From: Ephydatia muelleri | Taxonomy: Eukaryota; Porifera; Demospongiae; Spongillida; Spongillidae | Reading direction: 5' to 3' | Length of the DNA stretch: 64,000 bases | Assembly: GCA_013339895.1 (NCBI GenBank) | Contig: JABACO010000003.1 | Coordinates: 13,006,948 to 13,070,947, forward strand | Shown here: piece by piece, positions 21,431-33,229 of the stretch | Layout of the letters: each line of letters opens with the position of its first letter | Position numbering within the stretch: position 1 is the first letter of the stretch | Position numbers and translations under genes: made by a program | Notes under the pieces: model-generated | What the model saw: only the letters and a program-made list of their open reading frames with translations | The model's database searches: none | Told to the model about the DNA's origin: nothing

Positions 21431-21564
21431 ACAATCACTGCTGGCGCCATATTTGCAAGTGCAATAGTCAATATTCACAGTAGGTGCGGCTACAACGTCA
21501 TATCATGTCAAACCGCCCCTACCTAAGCACGTCACGCCGGTCAAATATTGTCAAATCCCCTACT

Positions 21565-21650
21565 AATCCCGGTGTCAGGTAGAATTGGGGACCCCATAGA
21601 ACTGGGGACCCCCCATCCCCAATTCTACGTAGAACTGGGGACCCTTAAAA
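21565..21650 (+). repeat. GGGGTCCCCAATTCTACG-type repeat, plus orientation
   Basis: Three to four short units of GTAGAATTGGGGACCCC and variants follow a GGTGTCAGG border. The reverse-oriented relative lies at 25243-25410. Confidence 0.65.
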
Positions 21651-21694
21651 AATTTATACATTACCAGATCTAGAAAGCACGTGGCAGCACACAT

Positions 21695-23475
21695 ATGGCT
21701 AGTGACGATGGATACAAAGACGGGCGGTTTACTTTTAAAGAGATACACAAGTATCTTGTACAAGGCGTGTATCCCTCTTCCTTTTCGAAATCGGACAAAC
21801 AAGCGTTACGGAAGAGGGCCAAATTTTTCACTGTAAAAGGCGCGGAGTTATACTACACGGGTATAGATGTGAGAATCAAAACGACGTTTTGCAATTGCAA
21901 GTATGTCACATCACAGTTTCTCTTTCCTCATGCATACAACGCGCGTAGACGATGAATGTTAGGGTACTACTCGGCTAGTTGTAGAGAGTGTAGATAAGAA
22001 ATTGTCAGTCTCCTTAACACATGACGATGGTCACCGGAGTTAATAGGACAAATGCCACTATAGCATCGAAGTACTACTGGCCAGGGCTATATACAGATGT
22101 TAAATCATACGTAAGATTGTGATATGTAAACATATGATTAAGATTATACATGCATTTTTTACCATGCAGGTGAGTTCGTGTGACCGTTGTCAAAGAAACA
22201 ACAACGCTTCAGCTGGAGTGCTACGTACATCCTATTCCTGTAAAAGCTCAAATCTGGCACCAAGTGGGAATGGATTTAATTGGTCCACTTCCAGAAACAT
22301 CACTTGGCAATAAATACATCATCACCTTGACCGATTATTTCGGCTGAAGCTACAGCTCTTCCAGACAAAACTGCAGTCAGTGTGGCTAAATTCATGTACT
22401 CGGTAAACAGCATATCATTCAATGCCTAAAATGTAGCTCCTGAAATTGTCATAACTGATCAAGAGAGTTTGTTAATGAAATAACAAGACAGCTCTATTTG
22501 ATTACCAAGACTGAGCACAGACTCTCTAGTGCCTACCACCCACAGGTATTTATTTTATGTAATTATTGATGTGGATATCCATTTAAAAATACCACTTCTG
22601 TTTCTCAGACTAATGGTCTTACAGAACGTTTCAATTATACTCTGTCTTGGTGCCTAGCAAAGATGGTGAATGAAGATCAGAAAAACTGGGATGTCAAAAT
22701 TGAAACAGTTCTCATGGGCTACAGGCATCTTGCCAAGCTTCAAAAAAGTATTCTTTGCTGTTTCAAAAGGAGATGCGCCTTCTCATTGACAATGAAATCA
22801 TGCAAAATGAGGAGTCAAACAATCATATGGAGAGTGAGATGAGCATTGTGATTGAAGCCCTTTTGCAGACGAGAGAGAAACTTTTTGAAGCCACAGGTTT
22901 AAACATATCATTAGCCCAAAGACAGCAAAAGGAATTGTATGATAGAAAACACAATCCAAATGAGCTGCAAGTTGGCACTACAGTCTTAAACGAGAATACT
23001 CATCAAAAACAGCGTAAAGGTGGTAAAATGGATGACTGTTGGCTTGGCCCGTATCCTATTAACCGATGCATTGGAAGAGGTGTGTATGAGTTAAAAAATA
23101 TGAAAGGGGCTGTCTTAATGACAAAAGTTAATGTTAACAGATTGAAAGTTTACAAATATCCAGATGAACACAAAGAATCAAATGAAGATATGGATGCTAA
23201 AAGTGAAAAGAATGAAGGAACAGATGCTAGAAGTGACGAGAATGAAGGAGCAGAATGAAGGATCAGATGCTAAAAGTGAAGAGAATGTATGGAAAGGTGG
23301 ATCAGATGAAGAGAATGGAAAGGAAGGTGCCTCAAATGAAGAGAATATATCATATCATGCCAGAGTTGTGAATGATTTTGATATGTGCAGTACACAAGTG
23401 TTAGAGCAAATCAGCCAGAGTAACATAACCAGATCTATTCAGCAGGAATATGCTGTCTCAACTTTTGACACACAG
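21695..23475 (+). pseudogene. Intron-containing integrase (Gypsy/Ginger type), decayed
   Basis: Pieces of one transposon integrase in order. 21695-21905 is the N-terminal segment (IHKYLVQGVYPSSF, SDKQALRKRAKFF). 22045-22115 is a zinc-binding region (ASKYYWPGLYTDVKSY) followed by donor GTAAGA. After acceptor CATGCAG, 22170 onward gives CDRCQRNN, then the catalytic core with MDLIGPLPETS, IVITDQ and SSAYHPQ. There donor GTATTT and acceptor TTTCTCAG split the core before TNGLTERFN. 22755-23258 is the C-terminal GPY/F module (GGKMDDCWLGPY, NVNRLKVYK). Several frames and stops (e.g. 22345) break it. Introns inside the integrase favour a Ginger/KRBA2-like DNA-transposon lineage over an LTR element. 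No LTRs were seen. Confidence 0.7.
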
Positions 23476-23679
23476 TAAGCAATGCTGCTTTTCAAAGATG
23501 CACATAAATAGCATTACATTATCCATCAAAGGAAACTTCCTATATCTGTTATCATGGTCAGAAAGATTATTAAAAGCATTGAGGCATATTTTTTATATGT
23601 CAGGCATGCACACATATAAAGAAGCATTTGCGGATCTTATGCAAAACAAATAAACTGAGGTGGAAGGGAGTGTATTTGA

Positions 23680-23940
23680 AATTAAAGGGCAAAATGCCAA
23701 GTAGAACTGAAATAGTACAGCTGGCTGACACATGGCCAGTAAAGGCATTTGAACCTCTGGTAAGATGTTTCATTATGTATGTATGTGTATTCATGCTAGT
23801 CTAACATTATGATAATAGAATGGGGAGATCTGTCACTATGTTGTTCAGCTAGCAGATGATGAATATGCAGAAATTGGTTACACCAAATCTGGGTTTTCTT
23901 TTGCTCTCAATAACCTACTTCCTGAGGTACATATTTGAGC
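23680..23940 (+). other. Two coding-like exons after the integrase, unidentified
   Basis: One frame reads MPSRTEIVQLADTWPVKAF and ends at a GTAAGA donor. A second, after TGATAATAG, reads NGEICHYVVQLADDEYAEIG and continues FSFALNNLLPE, ending at GTACAT. Both look protein-coding and in the same direction as the integrase. They may be its 3' exons or a captured host gene. I do not recognise the domain. Confidence 0.35.
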
Positions 23941-24484
23941 AAATGATTGTTTTTGTGTAAAGCATATATGTGTTCTTACTCAGGCAATGATCACCCCAAT
24001 ATTATAGAGTTGCTTATGATGTGGCTGCTGAACACTACATACATAAAACGCTACCGTCATGAGTTCTCACAAATGCCACCTTCAACGAGTTTTCAATCAT
24101 TGTGTATTGCACGATAATAATGTTTTTAAACCATTAATCGGAAGTTTCTGTGTAGTGTAGTTTGTTTTAGCAATCGATCTAGAAGTCAAAAATGAGTAGT
24201 TTCGTTTTTGTTTCATGTCGCAGAACCGCGTGGTTGTAGAGAACAAGAGTGTACTGCCCGTTCTCGTACCCAGTCTCGGAACAAGGGGCGGGTCGTCTTC
24301 TCCTCCTCCTCCTTCTTGGCAACGCATAACTCGGGACAGGAACACTTTTAAGCGATCAAAATTTCACCACTAGCTTCAGAATCGGATGGAGTACTCGCTT
24401 TTATATAAATAATCGATGTTATACTCTGATACACAATCGACTATCAGCCTATGTCTTGTATTAGATGAAAAAAAAATTAAGAAA

Positions 24485-24766
24485 ACAAGTAAATAAAAAC
24501 ATTCTCTACGAGAAAGTTGGTGGGATATAGGATTTGAAGGCAATTGGTGGTGTAAAAAGCAAGGAAACAAGGTCTTATCAGAAGGGAAAATGTAATAGTC
24601 CTATATTTAGCACACAAACAACATACGCCCTAGAAATGTGCTAAATATAGGACTATTACATTTTCCCTTCTGATAAGACCTTGTTTCCTTGCTTTTTACA
24701 CCACCAATTGCCTTCAAATCCTATATCCCACCAACTTTCTCGTAGAGAATGTTGTTATTTACTTGT
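24485..24766. repeat. Foldback MITE, second family, copy 2
   Basis: 282 bp, the same length as the copy at 3187-3468. The ends are ACAAGTAAATAA and TTATTTACTTGT, with arms carrying ACATTCTCTACGAGAAAG and GCAAGGAAACAAGG. The arms are nearly perfect complements, suggesting a fairly young insertion or gene conversion between arms. Confidence 0.85.
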
Positions 24767-24796
24767 TGAATTAATCAGTAATTCATCACAACACCG

Positions 24797-24973
24797 AAAC
24801 TCTATGACCAGAGATTGTATGACCAACGTATACGTGAAATAGAGTATGGCTCCTTCACCCCACTTGTCTTTTCAACATCAGGAGGGATGGGTAAATGTAC
24901 AAGAGACTAGCTTAACTATTGCTTGGATACGTTGCAGTCTTGCCTTCTCCCTTCTTCGCTCTGATCTTTCATA
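24797..24973 (+). pseudogene. Retrotransposon-associated tail fragment
   Basis: Reads [18 protein letters not shown], then [14 protein letters not shown] and a stop. After a frame change it reads TIAWIRCSLAFSLLRS. E[15 protein letters not shown] and R-C-x-L-x-F-x-L-L-R-S are the signature of a conserved module that accompanies invertebrate retroelements. A deletion has removed the middle. Confidence 0.55.
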
Positions 24974-25242
24974 ATGTGCACGAGAGGTGCACGGTCATCA
25001 CAAGGTAAATCGACCTAGCTGTTGATGAAGCCTGGGCCCCTCTCAGTCAGCAGAATAACAATGTTACGCGTATACGCTTCTGTTTGTATGGCATTGGATG
25101 TATTGCAATCGATCAACACATCCCGTTTGTTCTAAGCTTTGTGCTGTCCAAAACTATGCATTTATTATTGTGCATATGTGCTATAAATCGGCACGGGCCT
25201 ATATACATACTTCTATGTGCTGGCTATATCAAAATCGATATC

Positions 25243-25410
25243 GTTATATGGGGTCCCTAATTCTACGAAGGGGTCCCCAATTCTCCGGTGATTGAGGGAC
25301 GGGGGATCCCCGAATCTCCGTAGTTTTGGGGCCGGGGATCCCCAATTCTCCGGAGATTTTGGGACGGGGGTCCCTAATTCTATGGGTCCCTAATTCTACG
25401 TGACACCGGC
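25243..25410 (-). repeat. GGGGTCCCCAATTCTACG-type repeat, minus orientation
   Basis: A run of about eight variant units (GGGGTCCCTAATTCTACG, GGGGATCCCCGAATCTCCG and others) ends at CGTGACACCGGCAT. That is the reverse complement of the border at 21561. Together with 21565-21650 it defines a dispersed short repeat in opposite orientations. Confidence 0.65.
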
Positions 25411-25499
25411 ATCGCCCGTACGAGGGGGGGGGGTTCCGGATGCCCGCATTGATAAGTGCATTACAATACCGTAAATTATTAGCCACCATCTTGTTCCTA

Positions 25500-26280
25500 A
25501 TTCTTGCGTTCAGATTATCAACAGCTATGGCTTACATAGCATTCCTCACGGCATGATATTCTGGCAGTAGCTTGGTTAACGACATAGTTTTGAAGGCTTA
25601 TCATTGCCATTCCGTATGGAGTATTTGTATCGTCTTGATAGTATTGCAGGTTACAAAAAAAAATATTATTCTATCCTCCTTTTGATGGTGCATGGTATTT
25701 ATTTTTTCGATTGGCTGAATTTGAATTTGTTGTAACATCCCTACCAGAAGACAGATAGTAATTTTAATCGATCTTTCAGTACTTTTTGTAGGTATTGAGT
25801 GTCAAACGTGTAATTCTATAGCTTAAAGTATATCCATTCACTCAACCTTTAAATATCGATCGTACTCGCGCATAAGTTCCTCGAAACTTGCATTCGTTGC
25901 ATTTGTAACCGTTAATCTTGCCGCCTATGATGAACACGCCTATGTTATGGACACTAAAGCATACAAAAGCCAACAGTGAGCTTCTTATTTATAAACAATG
26001 CTGCAATTCGGAAATGAGAGTTGCGAGCATCAAACAACCCCCGACATATACTTTCGTATGAGTAGCGATATTAAGACAAAACAACTTCACGGCAGATTAC
26101 ATAGCGTCAGAATTAATCCATGATAGAATTTTATGTATTGTCTGGTTACGTCAGGCGCTTAATGGAAAGGGCAACAAAGTGGTCATCTATTTCTTAATGC
26201 GCGGATAGCCTGTCCGTATGTGTTGGTTTTTGTTGTTGTTGTTGTTGATGTTGTAATAGCGGAACAGCCCCAAGAAATGC
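25500..26280. other. No gene recognised
   Basis: AT-rich sequence with a short TTG microsatellite near 26225-26250. I see no supported coding frame. Confidence 0.4.
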
Positions 26281-26284
26281 ACCA

Positions 26285-26484
26285 GGAAGGTGAAATGAAC
26301 AGGAGGCTGAGGAAACTCAAGAGATGTCTAATACATGTGAGGCAGATTGTTCAACCGTTTCCGGTGAGTCAGATCAGAGTGAAAATCCCATAGAGCAGAG
26401 GAGGTACTCTTCTAGGGATAGTAAAGAACCTGACTGGTATGGCCGTTTCATCACGCATTAAGAGGATACGAGGACGTATCCTAT

Positions 26485-26514
<30 letters not shown>
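26285..26514 (+). pseudogene. Retroelement polyprotein C-terminal fragment and poly-G tract
   Basis: One frame reads EAEETQEMSNTCEADCSTVS, then ENPIEQRRYSSRDSKEPDWYG and a stop. The R-R-x-S-x-R-x-x-x-P-[DE]-W/R-Y-G pattern is common at the C-terminal linker of retrotransposon pol proteins. It is followed by an uninterrupted G tract (about 26486-26514). Only a fragment remains, so the family is uncertain. Confidence 0.3.
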
Positions 26515-26515
<1 letters not shown>

Positions 26516-27238
26516 CTGTGTAATAGACTGTAATCATGATGATCATGATGATGTAATGTGTTGCGCATGCGTACAGGAGAGACAGTGTGTATTGCAAATT
26601 ATCTATTGAGCTCGTGTCAGTCGTCCAGTATTCATACGCTAGCGAAGGGTTTACAATTCAGATTGCTACATGTTGCAAAATTCCTTGCCCTTGCAAGGCT
26701 ATCTTATTGTGCAATCCATGCATTTGGGCTAATAACTGAACCAGAGCTGCAGGTGCAAATCTCGACTATAATAATAATAGCAGCGGTAATGAATATTAAT
26801 AATTACGCAGGTTCCCTTGTGTACTATTATGATGTGGGAAATTTTCATGCAACAATATTCAAATACACTAGAGCTATGCATGTTTCTGCAACTACTTGCA
26901 TGGTACAGTAATTCGTAACGGGATTGGTTATGCTTTGATTTGACTATAAGGCAGCCTTGAAAGTACAACAATATTGGCACAATGGCATACGTGTCAACCA
27001 CATACTATCCCGCTTGGCGTGGCCACTTTAGTGGCCTATAGCAGTTCAAGGGTTAAATGTCATTGGAGCAAGGCACATGTCAATTCGTTTTTTCTTCAAG
27101 TGCCACACCATCAGCTATGAAGCTTGCTATGGTTACTTTTTCTGAGAGTGCTGTTCCTGACACTCCAGATGCTGCCTTCAATGTATCATGGGGTCTGCTG
27201 TGTTATCTGGAAGCGAAGCAACACCTTGCAGTGGTGAT

Positions 27239-27640
27239 AGTCATGTTCTTTGAAATGTGGCTATGATGTTGGCCTTTGTGAATGCACAATTATATGCATG
27301 TTTGATTGTCATTAGCACATCATGTGGGAGAAGGATCGGTGATGATGCTAGTCTAGTTAGTGTGGCAGCAATGTGAGTTTTAAGTGGACCAAACACTCCA
27401 GCATAAAGTGGTTGTATAAGATAACGTGTATGAGATGGCATGAGGATAATATCTTTTTATTTGCGAATGAGGTTCCATCCGCAGCAACATTGTGATATAG
27501 ACACCTCACTCACCATAACTGGCTGTCAGCTTTAATTCTCGCCTGGTTCCACAGACAATTGCTACTCTCTTTTGAGTAGGATCCAGTACAATTATGTTTC
27601 ATCAATATGGATGAAATCTTTTGACATATCCATGCCATTG
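27239..27640 (-). pseudogene. pogo/Tigger-like DDE transposase fragment
   Basis: Read on the minus strand: IDET near 27620, then after a frame change IVLDPTQKRVAIVCGTRREL, a stop, then HTRYLIQPLYAGVFGPLKTH and AFTKANIIATFQRT. The signatures P-S-H-T-x-x-L-x-Q-P-L-D-x-x-V-F-G-P-L-K and K-A-N-I-x-x-x-F belong to the DDE_1 (pogo/jerky) superfamily. In this copy the second-region Asp is replaced: PLY instead of PLD. Multiple stops show it is dead. No terminal inverted repeats were located. Confidence 0.65.
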
Positions 27641-27959
27641 CTCGACTACGTGACAGATTCCGTGGCAATGCACCATTACCGCTACGTGGAAAGCAGTCCT
27701 ATACTCAACTCTGTCCAGCTTTCCGAGAATGTTGGGGAACTAATCAGTATACGTTAATTGTCCATTTTCGTACGATTGACCGACACAAATGGAAAGAGAG
27801 CGATCGAATCAGCTCAGCACAGCGACATTTCAATGGGACAGAATGGGTGTGATGATTGATTTTTTCATGAAGTAATATTGCATTGGACGGTCTTTTACAA
27901 ACGCCTGACTGTGGTTTAGAACACCTAGTACTAAGCTTCACTCCGTGCACAATAACATC

Positions 27960-29165
27960 TGCTTGAATAGTTATAACCGAAAACTTGTCAGATCAGGTTT
28001 GCTAGTACCCAAACTGGTTTGCCAGGCGCCAGGCCCAACCTACAAGTTATACCATTGTCTAGCTTCTCACAAGGTTATATGACAAATGCTCATCGGGGTC
28101 AAAAGTTTGAATGAAACTGTAGACGCCGTTTTCGTGTGAACGGTTTACGTGCACGTGCGTATGTAAATGACGTTTATGCTGCGTCATGTGACATATTCTA
28201 TACTGCTTTCCTGTACAGGACTTTACCAGACCTACTTTTCACGTAGTGGTGATGTAATCCACCCGCAGCTGTGAAAATATATGTCCGAGTACGAGACTGC
28301 CCTCTTCCTCCCCCCCCCCCCCCCCCCCCCCCCTCCCAATAAAAAATAATAATAATAAAAAAGACTAGCGTACATGTACTCCTACAGGAAAAAGTGCTTA
28401 TAAGCGTTCGTGCACCTGCTGAATTACCTTTCGTATATTTCCGTATATCGAAATGCACGTTTGTATCCAAATCATATATGCGGCAGCCCTATACTAGCTT
28501 GTACATGATGAAAGGTGGAGTTCTTAACTGATAGTTGGCAAGCATGAACAAATATATAAATTTGATAGCTAAATGGGAAATAGCTGGAACGGTTGAGAAG
28601 ATATGTTGATTTATTGATTGAAGCATAGATTTAAAACAACATATTTAATCTGCGCCGGTCCAGAAAAATCACCTGTCTGAAGACATAAGAAGATTGGTTG
28701 TTACGTGTAAGCTCCATATCATTGCTGACTCATGATATTAATTCCTCTCATGATACAGATATGGTCGCGCAATGTGAATATTGAATTAGCGAGGGAATTG
28801 CTGTTGGTAATGAATACATTCATATGCAACAATAAAGCTGCTGACACATTAATTCTAGTTTGAATTAGTAGAAGCGTTGATCTTAAATGATTAATTCTAG
28901 ACTACCGTTCACTTGCATGCTGTGATGTCCGTTGCATCTCAACGATGAGCTCATCAAGGATAATATTAATTTGAAAAATTCTGAACACAGATTTACACTC
29001 CTTGCCTAACAAAACGTAGGACGCAATCGACTCGCACGGTGGGCGTAAACACGAATACAGATGTACATACGAAATAAAATATTAAATGTTAACATTATAG
29101 ACCTGCTAGTGTATGACGACGGCATGCATATGGGGCGGCACCTATTTTATGTGTTCTAAATCATG
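27960..29165. other. Mostly featureless stretch with a poly-C tract
   Basis: A poly-C run lies at about 28311-28333. There are no recognised exons. Any further exons of the EMI gene upstream at 29.2-29.6 kb should lie here on the minus strand, but I cannot identify them. Confidence 0.4.
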
Positions 29166-29172
29166 TACTCAC

Positions 29173-29585
29173 CAACACACTCCTGGTTAACTTGCGAATA
29201 CCCAGTGCAGCACGTGGAAAGGTACTGATAGGTCGTTGCTGTGCCATACGCTAGTGTACTTGAGTAGCCAGTTCTAGTGAGAGTCGATAGCATATGTACA
29301 TTAATTAATATTGCGGAGACATGCTTGCGTTATTTGAAACGTACCCATCACACGTCACCCAGTTCCACCAGCCACAATCGTAATAATACGTGTAGGAAGT
29401 CTGCACGTAGTACGCATATGTTGATAGTTGTGAAGTGGTAACGTAGCACACCCTACGAAGAGGAAGTGAATTATTACGTATGATGCATGCGCCAACTCGA
29501 GGCACAATACCCACCCGTTTTGACCGGTGCACAAGTGCAGAGTTGATGTTACAAAGAGCAGAAGGGAGAGATCCACGACACCCAT
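29173..29585 (-). CDS. 5' end of an EMI-domain secreted protein
   Basis: ATG at 29585 begins MGVVDLSLLLFVTSTLHLC, a signal peptide. The EMI domain follows but in another frame: RVGIVPRVGACIIRNN, RRVCYVTTS, YYYDCGWWNWVTCDG, donor GTACGT at 29344. The exon 29273-29173 (acceptor CTCACTAG) completes it: TGYSSTLAYGTATTYQYLS, then CCTGYSQVNQECVG, donor GTGAGT in phase 1. The seven-Cys pattern, CGWWNW and CCTGY are diagnostic of EMI, which is found at the N-terminus of extracellular matrix and engulfment-receptor proteins, usually before EGF repeats. The shift between signal peptide and EMI (near 29525) means an indel, an assembly error or an unseen micro-intron. Downstream exons were not found. Confidence 0.65.
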
Positions 29586-29659
29586 TGTGTTATTTGCGAA
29601 AATTTCGCCTCTCCAAATCATGCAATTACATGTATGCATGTATTACTACCGGCCGGAGA

Positions 29660-31190
29660 ATATATATAACGCCACAAATTTCTAAAATTGTAATTACCCC
29701 CCACGATTTTGCTGATTTGGAGTCTTTGGAATTCAATGCGCAGCTAGAATTTTTGGTGTATGAAAATCCAATGTATCTTCAACAATAACCAGTAGAAAGA
29801 TACCCATTTCAGCAATTCTCCTGAATCAAATCCACACATAATACCAATAAGGTCAGTCTACATATGCTACATGTGTCGCATTTTCCTTCTTAAGCATAGT
29901 GGACTGGGGGCCGGGTTTTGTGCAACTGCATTGATGAAATTAACTGTGTTTTGCGATTTACAAACAAGCCATCGCGCTCATCGTTCAATAGAGATCACGT
30001 GTCATACTGACCAGATTGCAGGTAGCTTATAAAAACCTAACCCGTTTGCCCCACGCTGTTATTGTTAGACCAACGACGAAGACGTTCTACTCTGTCAAAA
30101 TAGTAACATCACAGCGCGAACCTTGTCGGGCCACGCCTCCAATAAGTGAGAACCCTCTATTCCTACCGTATTGCTGTTTGCGCTTGTTGTACGCGTAGAT
30201 CGCATTAGCAATGAACCAGACAAACCGATGACCTATGGAAAATTTTGACTGTGTACTACGGCCAAAATACCGTTAAACATAACTAGGTAAATACAATATT
30301 TTCCTACAACTTTGTTATAGCCTGAAAAAGCAAATTAAATGAATTTAAAATGATATGTGAAATGTGGTTTTTGCATAAGTAGCGACAGAGTTATAGCTAT
30401 TCAAACACTGCCGGGAATTCGCGGGAACGGCAATCCATGCTGTATCGCATACGGTTTTTGACCCTTTCGCCATAGCAACCATAACCCATCATACAATTAC
30501 ACCAAAATTTTGTTACAAGTCTTGCACACACATAGAATAATGTTATACATCAATTTCAGTAATGTACAAATCATCAGTACTAAGCATTCAAATAGAGACA
30601 TTGTAAATCATCTCCATCTTCTTGACTGCTTCCATTTTTCCAATGGGTAGCTGTTACCTTATACAAATTATATATTTTTAGATAACTTTACTGCTACAAT
30701 TTTACCTTGGTATAACACATTTGCTTCATTAATAAACCATAATGTTCAAAGTAGAACCCATCAATCTCCTCTGGATTGGTAAGAATGCTTTTATAATATT
30801 CATGTGAGATTCATCCATCTCTGGAAACTCAACGCCCAATTCTGTATTGCCTTCTGCAACACTCTGTATTTTCTTTTGTAGCCTTCTTCGATAATTGCTA
30901 TCATTTTTCTAAGTTTTTTTTTCCTGCTCCCTAGCAATATTATGTTCATGGGTGTGAATAAGCAACTTTATCTTTTGAGCTAGTCCTATAATTTTTTTAA
31001 TAATTTTACCCTGCACGTTTTGAGGTAAGAGGTAACGTTTTAGAATTAACCTTTGCATCAACACATACAATTTTGACATAATGTGAATTTCTAAAATAAT
31101 AATGAACTAATCCAAGAGTTTTCTCTGCAAACATATTATTTGCAGGGACTAAGAGCATTTGACTTACCATAGGTTGATGGATAGATCACC
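29660..31190. other. No gene recognised; possible TE debris near 30.8-30.95 kb
   Basis: The minus strand at about 30775-30900 has a coding-like run (SNYRRRLQKKIQSVAEGN, TELGVEFPEMDESHMNI) that I cannot place; it is probably transposon debris. The remainder is AT-rich and non-coding by eye. Confidence 0.35.
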
Positions 31191-31207
31191 CGAGAAGTGG
31201 ATTACGT

Positions 31208-31459
31208 GAGCGGAAGAGGCACAAAAGAAGGCGATTGCTCGGAAGAAGTTGAAGCCGGCGGCAACCACTACCACTGAGGACCCTGTATACAGCACCGTGA
31301 GGACAACAGGAACCGGTATAGCATCCCGACCCCCGACGAGGTTGATCGGGCCTTGTTTCACTTGCGGGCAGCTGGGCATTTGAGGCGCTATTGCCCGAAG
31401 GAGTTGGTGAAAAGCTCTTCAGCAGAAGTTGAAGTAAAAATGTATGCTTTGCTGGGTTA
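31208..31459 (+). pseudogene. gag zinc-knuckle fragment of a retroelement
   Basis: Open frame AEEAQKKAIARKKLKPA, then TRLIGPCFTCGQLGHLRRYC and PKELVKSSSAEVEVK. The CCHC knuckle (C-x2-C-x4-H-x4-C) after a Lys/Arg-rich stretch is the C-terminal part of a gag protein. The frame is blocked by a stop just upstream at about 31205. Nothing of pol follows. Confidence 0.65.
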
Positions 31460-31559
31460 GCCCATCCATGGGGGAGGAGATGCTGCTATGGGTGCGGTCA
31501 TAGGCTAAATGTTTTAATAGGGGGATTGAGTGGACGGTGGCGTGTACGCGTGGCCAGCC

Positions 31560-31980
31560 GAAGTTCGCCATTGGATGTTGGCCTGAATGTTAGGGCCGAG
31601 TGTGCTGGCCTGATTGTTAGGGCCATGTGGTTGGCCGTGTGTTTTTGCTTAAGGTGGTATTTATTTTACCAGAATTTTAAGACTCAGCGCGTAACGTCGT
31701 TAATATACGTTGGTCTGAAGCTAGCTGTAGACCTAGATAATAATACTAGGCCTATTAATAAAATGGGTCAGTGAATATAGCCACAGCTAGACTAAGAGCC
31801 GTGTGTTGGCTACAGTTTATCGCTAGGGCCGCGTGTTGGCTAGGGTATATCGTTAGGGCCGTGTGTTGGCCAGAGTACATCGTTAGAGCCGCGTGTTGGC
31901 CAGAGTATATCGTTAGGCCCGCGTGTTGGCCAGAGTATATATTGGTACTTAATGTTATAGGACACGTGTTGGCCTGAGTA
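31560..31980 (+). repeat. 30-bp minisatellite (GTGTTGGCC units)
   Basis: About five good units of 30 bp at 31795-31950 (core GCCGCGTGTTGGCCAGAGTA, then TATCGTTAG). More diverged units extend from 31560 to 31640 and up to 31980. Because 30 is divisible by 3, a 10-residue peptide repeat (ARAACWPEYIV-like) appears in one frame. No start context or neighbouring exon suggests it is translated. Confidence 0.8.
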
Positions 31981-32403
31981 GTTATACTGTTAAGGCCGCG
32001 TTGGCCGTTTTTGTCAAAGACTGCGCATTTGCTAGAATCATAAGGCCAAGTTTAATGTGATTTCAGACATATGCATGTTAATAACTGTAGGGAGAGGTTT
32101 GCAAGGTTAGGCGTTTGGTATGCAGGTAATGTTAATAATAAAGGTGGTTTATAGTGTGTTGACTTTCAATACCCTTTCTTTGTAAACTCTAGTTGGTGGA
32201 GTCAATGACAGTGGCATGCACAACAGATGACGCACCCAAGTAATGGTGAAATGGCATTGGGGAGGGTAGCGTGCATGATATAGGAATAAAAGCGGTTAGT
32301 CTTTGCCATAGATTATAAAGTAAGAGGGATTGGAAATGGGACCAATCAACACTAGTTCACACCTCCACTCGTAGCAGGTGTTTTAAGCTAAGACGTAGGG
32401 ATC

Positions 32404-33200
32404 GTGATGTCGGGATTACGGATTCACAGTGATCTAGTCCGACAGGGACTTGAAAATGTCTTAATATATGAAGGCTTTAAATTTGGAGGATCGAAGGCCA
32501 ACACTGCTATTGAATCCGCCAAATGTGTATTGCACTGGGCTTCTATGCCTGAAAACGGAGAGTGCTTTATAGCCTTTTCGGACGAGCTAAATAAGGCTTC
32601 GTTTTCTAATCGTACTTTCTTCTACACAATCTTAATGGGCTACCCATTTCTTAAAAAGACCAAAAATCGAAAATTTTTAAAATCTTTCTCCCCTTGGCTT
32701 GCTTGCCGCTCATAAGGCGATACGGTGACTCTAAAAAAGACGGCCAAGGTGCACATAGCACACTATGCACTGAAATATGCAACTGTTAGCCCGTCAGCAC
32801 CTCTACATTCTTAGAAAAAGGTACAGTGCCAAAAGAACTCCAATTACACTTGTAACATACTTGAAAGGAGGTTGCAAGCCAAAGAACAATCCTACCTTCA
32901 TAAAATTAAGCAAAGGCATACAGATAAGACTTACCAACGGCGCAGTGGTAAGAGAATCGCACTAACAGTAACTGGTAAAAAATAGGCCCTCTCCACGCGC
33001 TATGGTCGTACTACAGCGGTGCCATCTAAATTTAAAAACTAGAAACATTGACAACGTATATGCACGCATGAACCAGGAATTGTACTATTAAAAATTACGT
33101 ACTGATTTATCGTCAACCATTACGAACTAGATATGAACTTATATTAGTATGTTATTAAAAAATACGAATACGTAATACGAATTTTTAATTAATTAATAGA
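32404..33200. other. Unidentified open frames
   Basis: The frame 32404-32715 (MMSGLRIHSDLVRQG, GFKFGGSKANTAIESAKCVL) looks moderately protein-like but matches nothing I know. The frame at 32777-32965 is short and basic. Neither has a convincing promoter or splice context. Confidence 0.2.
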
Positions 33201-33229
33201 GTTATTGTTCGTATTTAACTTTATTTATA

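Noticed and set aside
31771-31977. Ten-residue repeat protein (ARAACWPEYIV-like)
   Set aside because: Arises because the minisatellite unit is 30 bp; flanking units drift out of frame.
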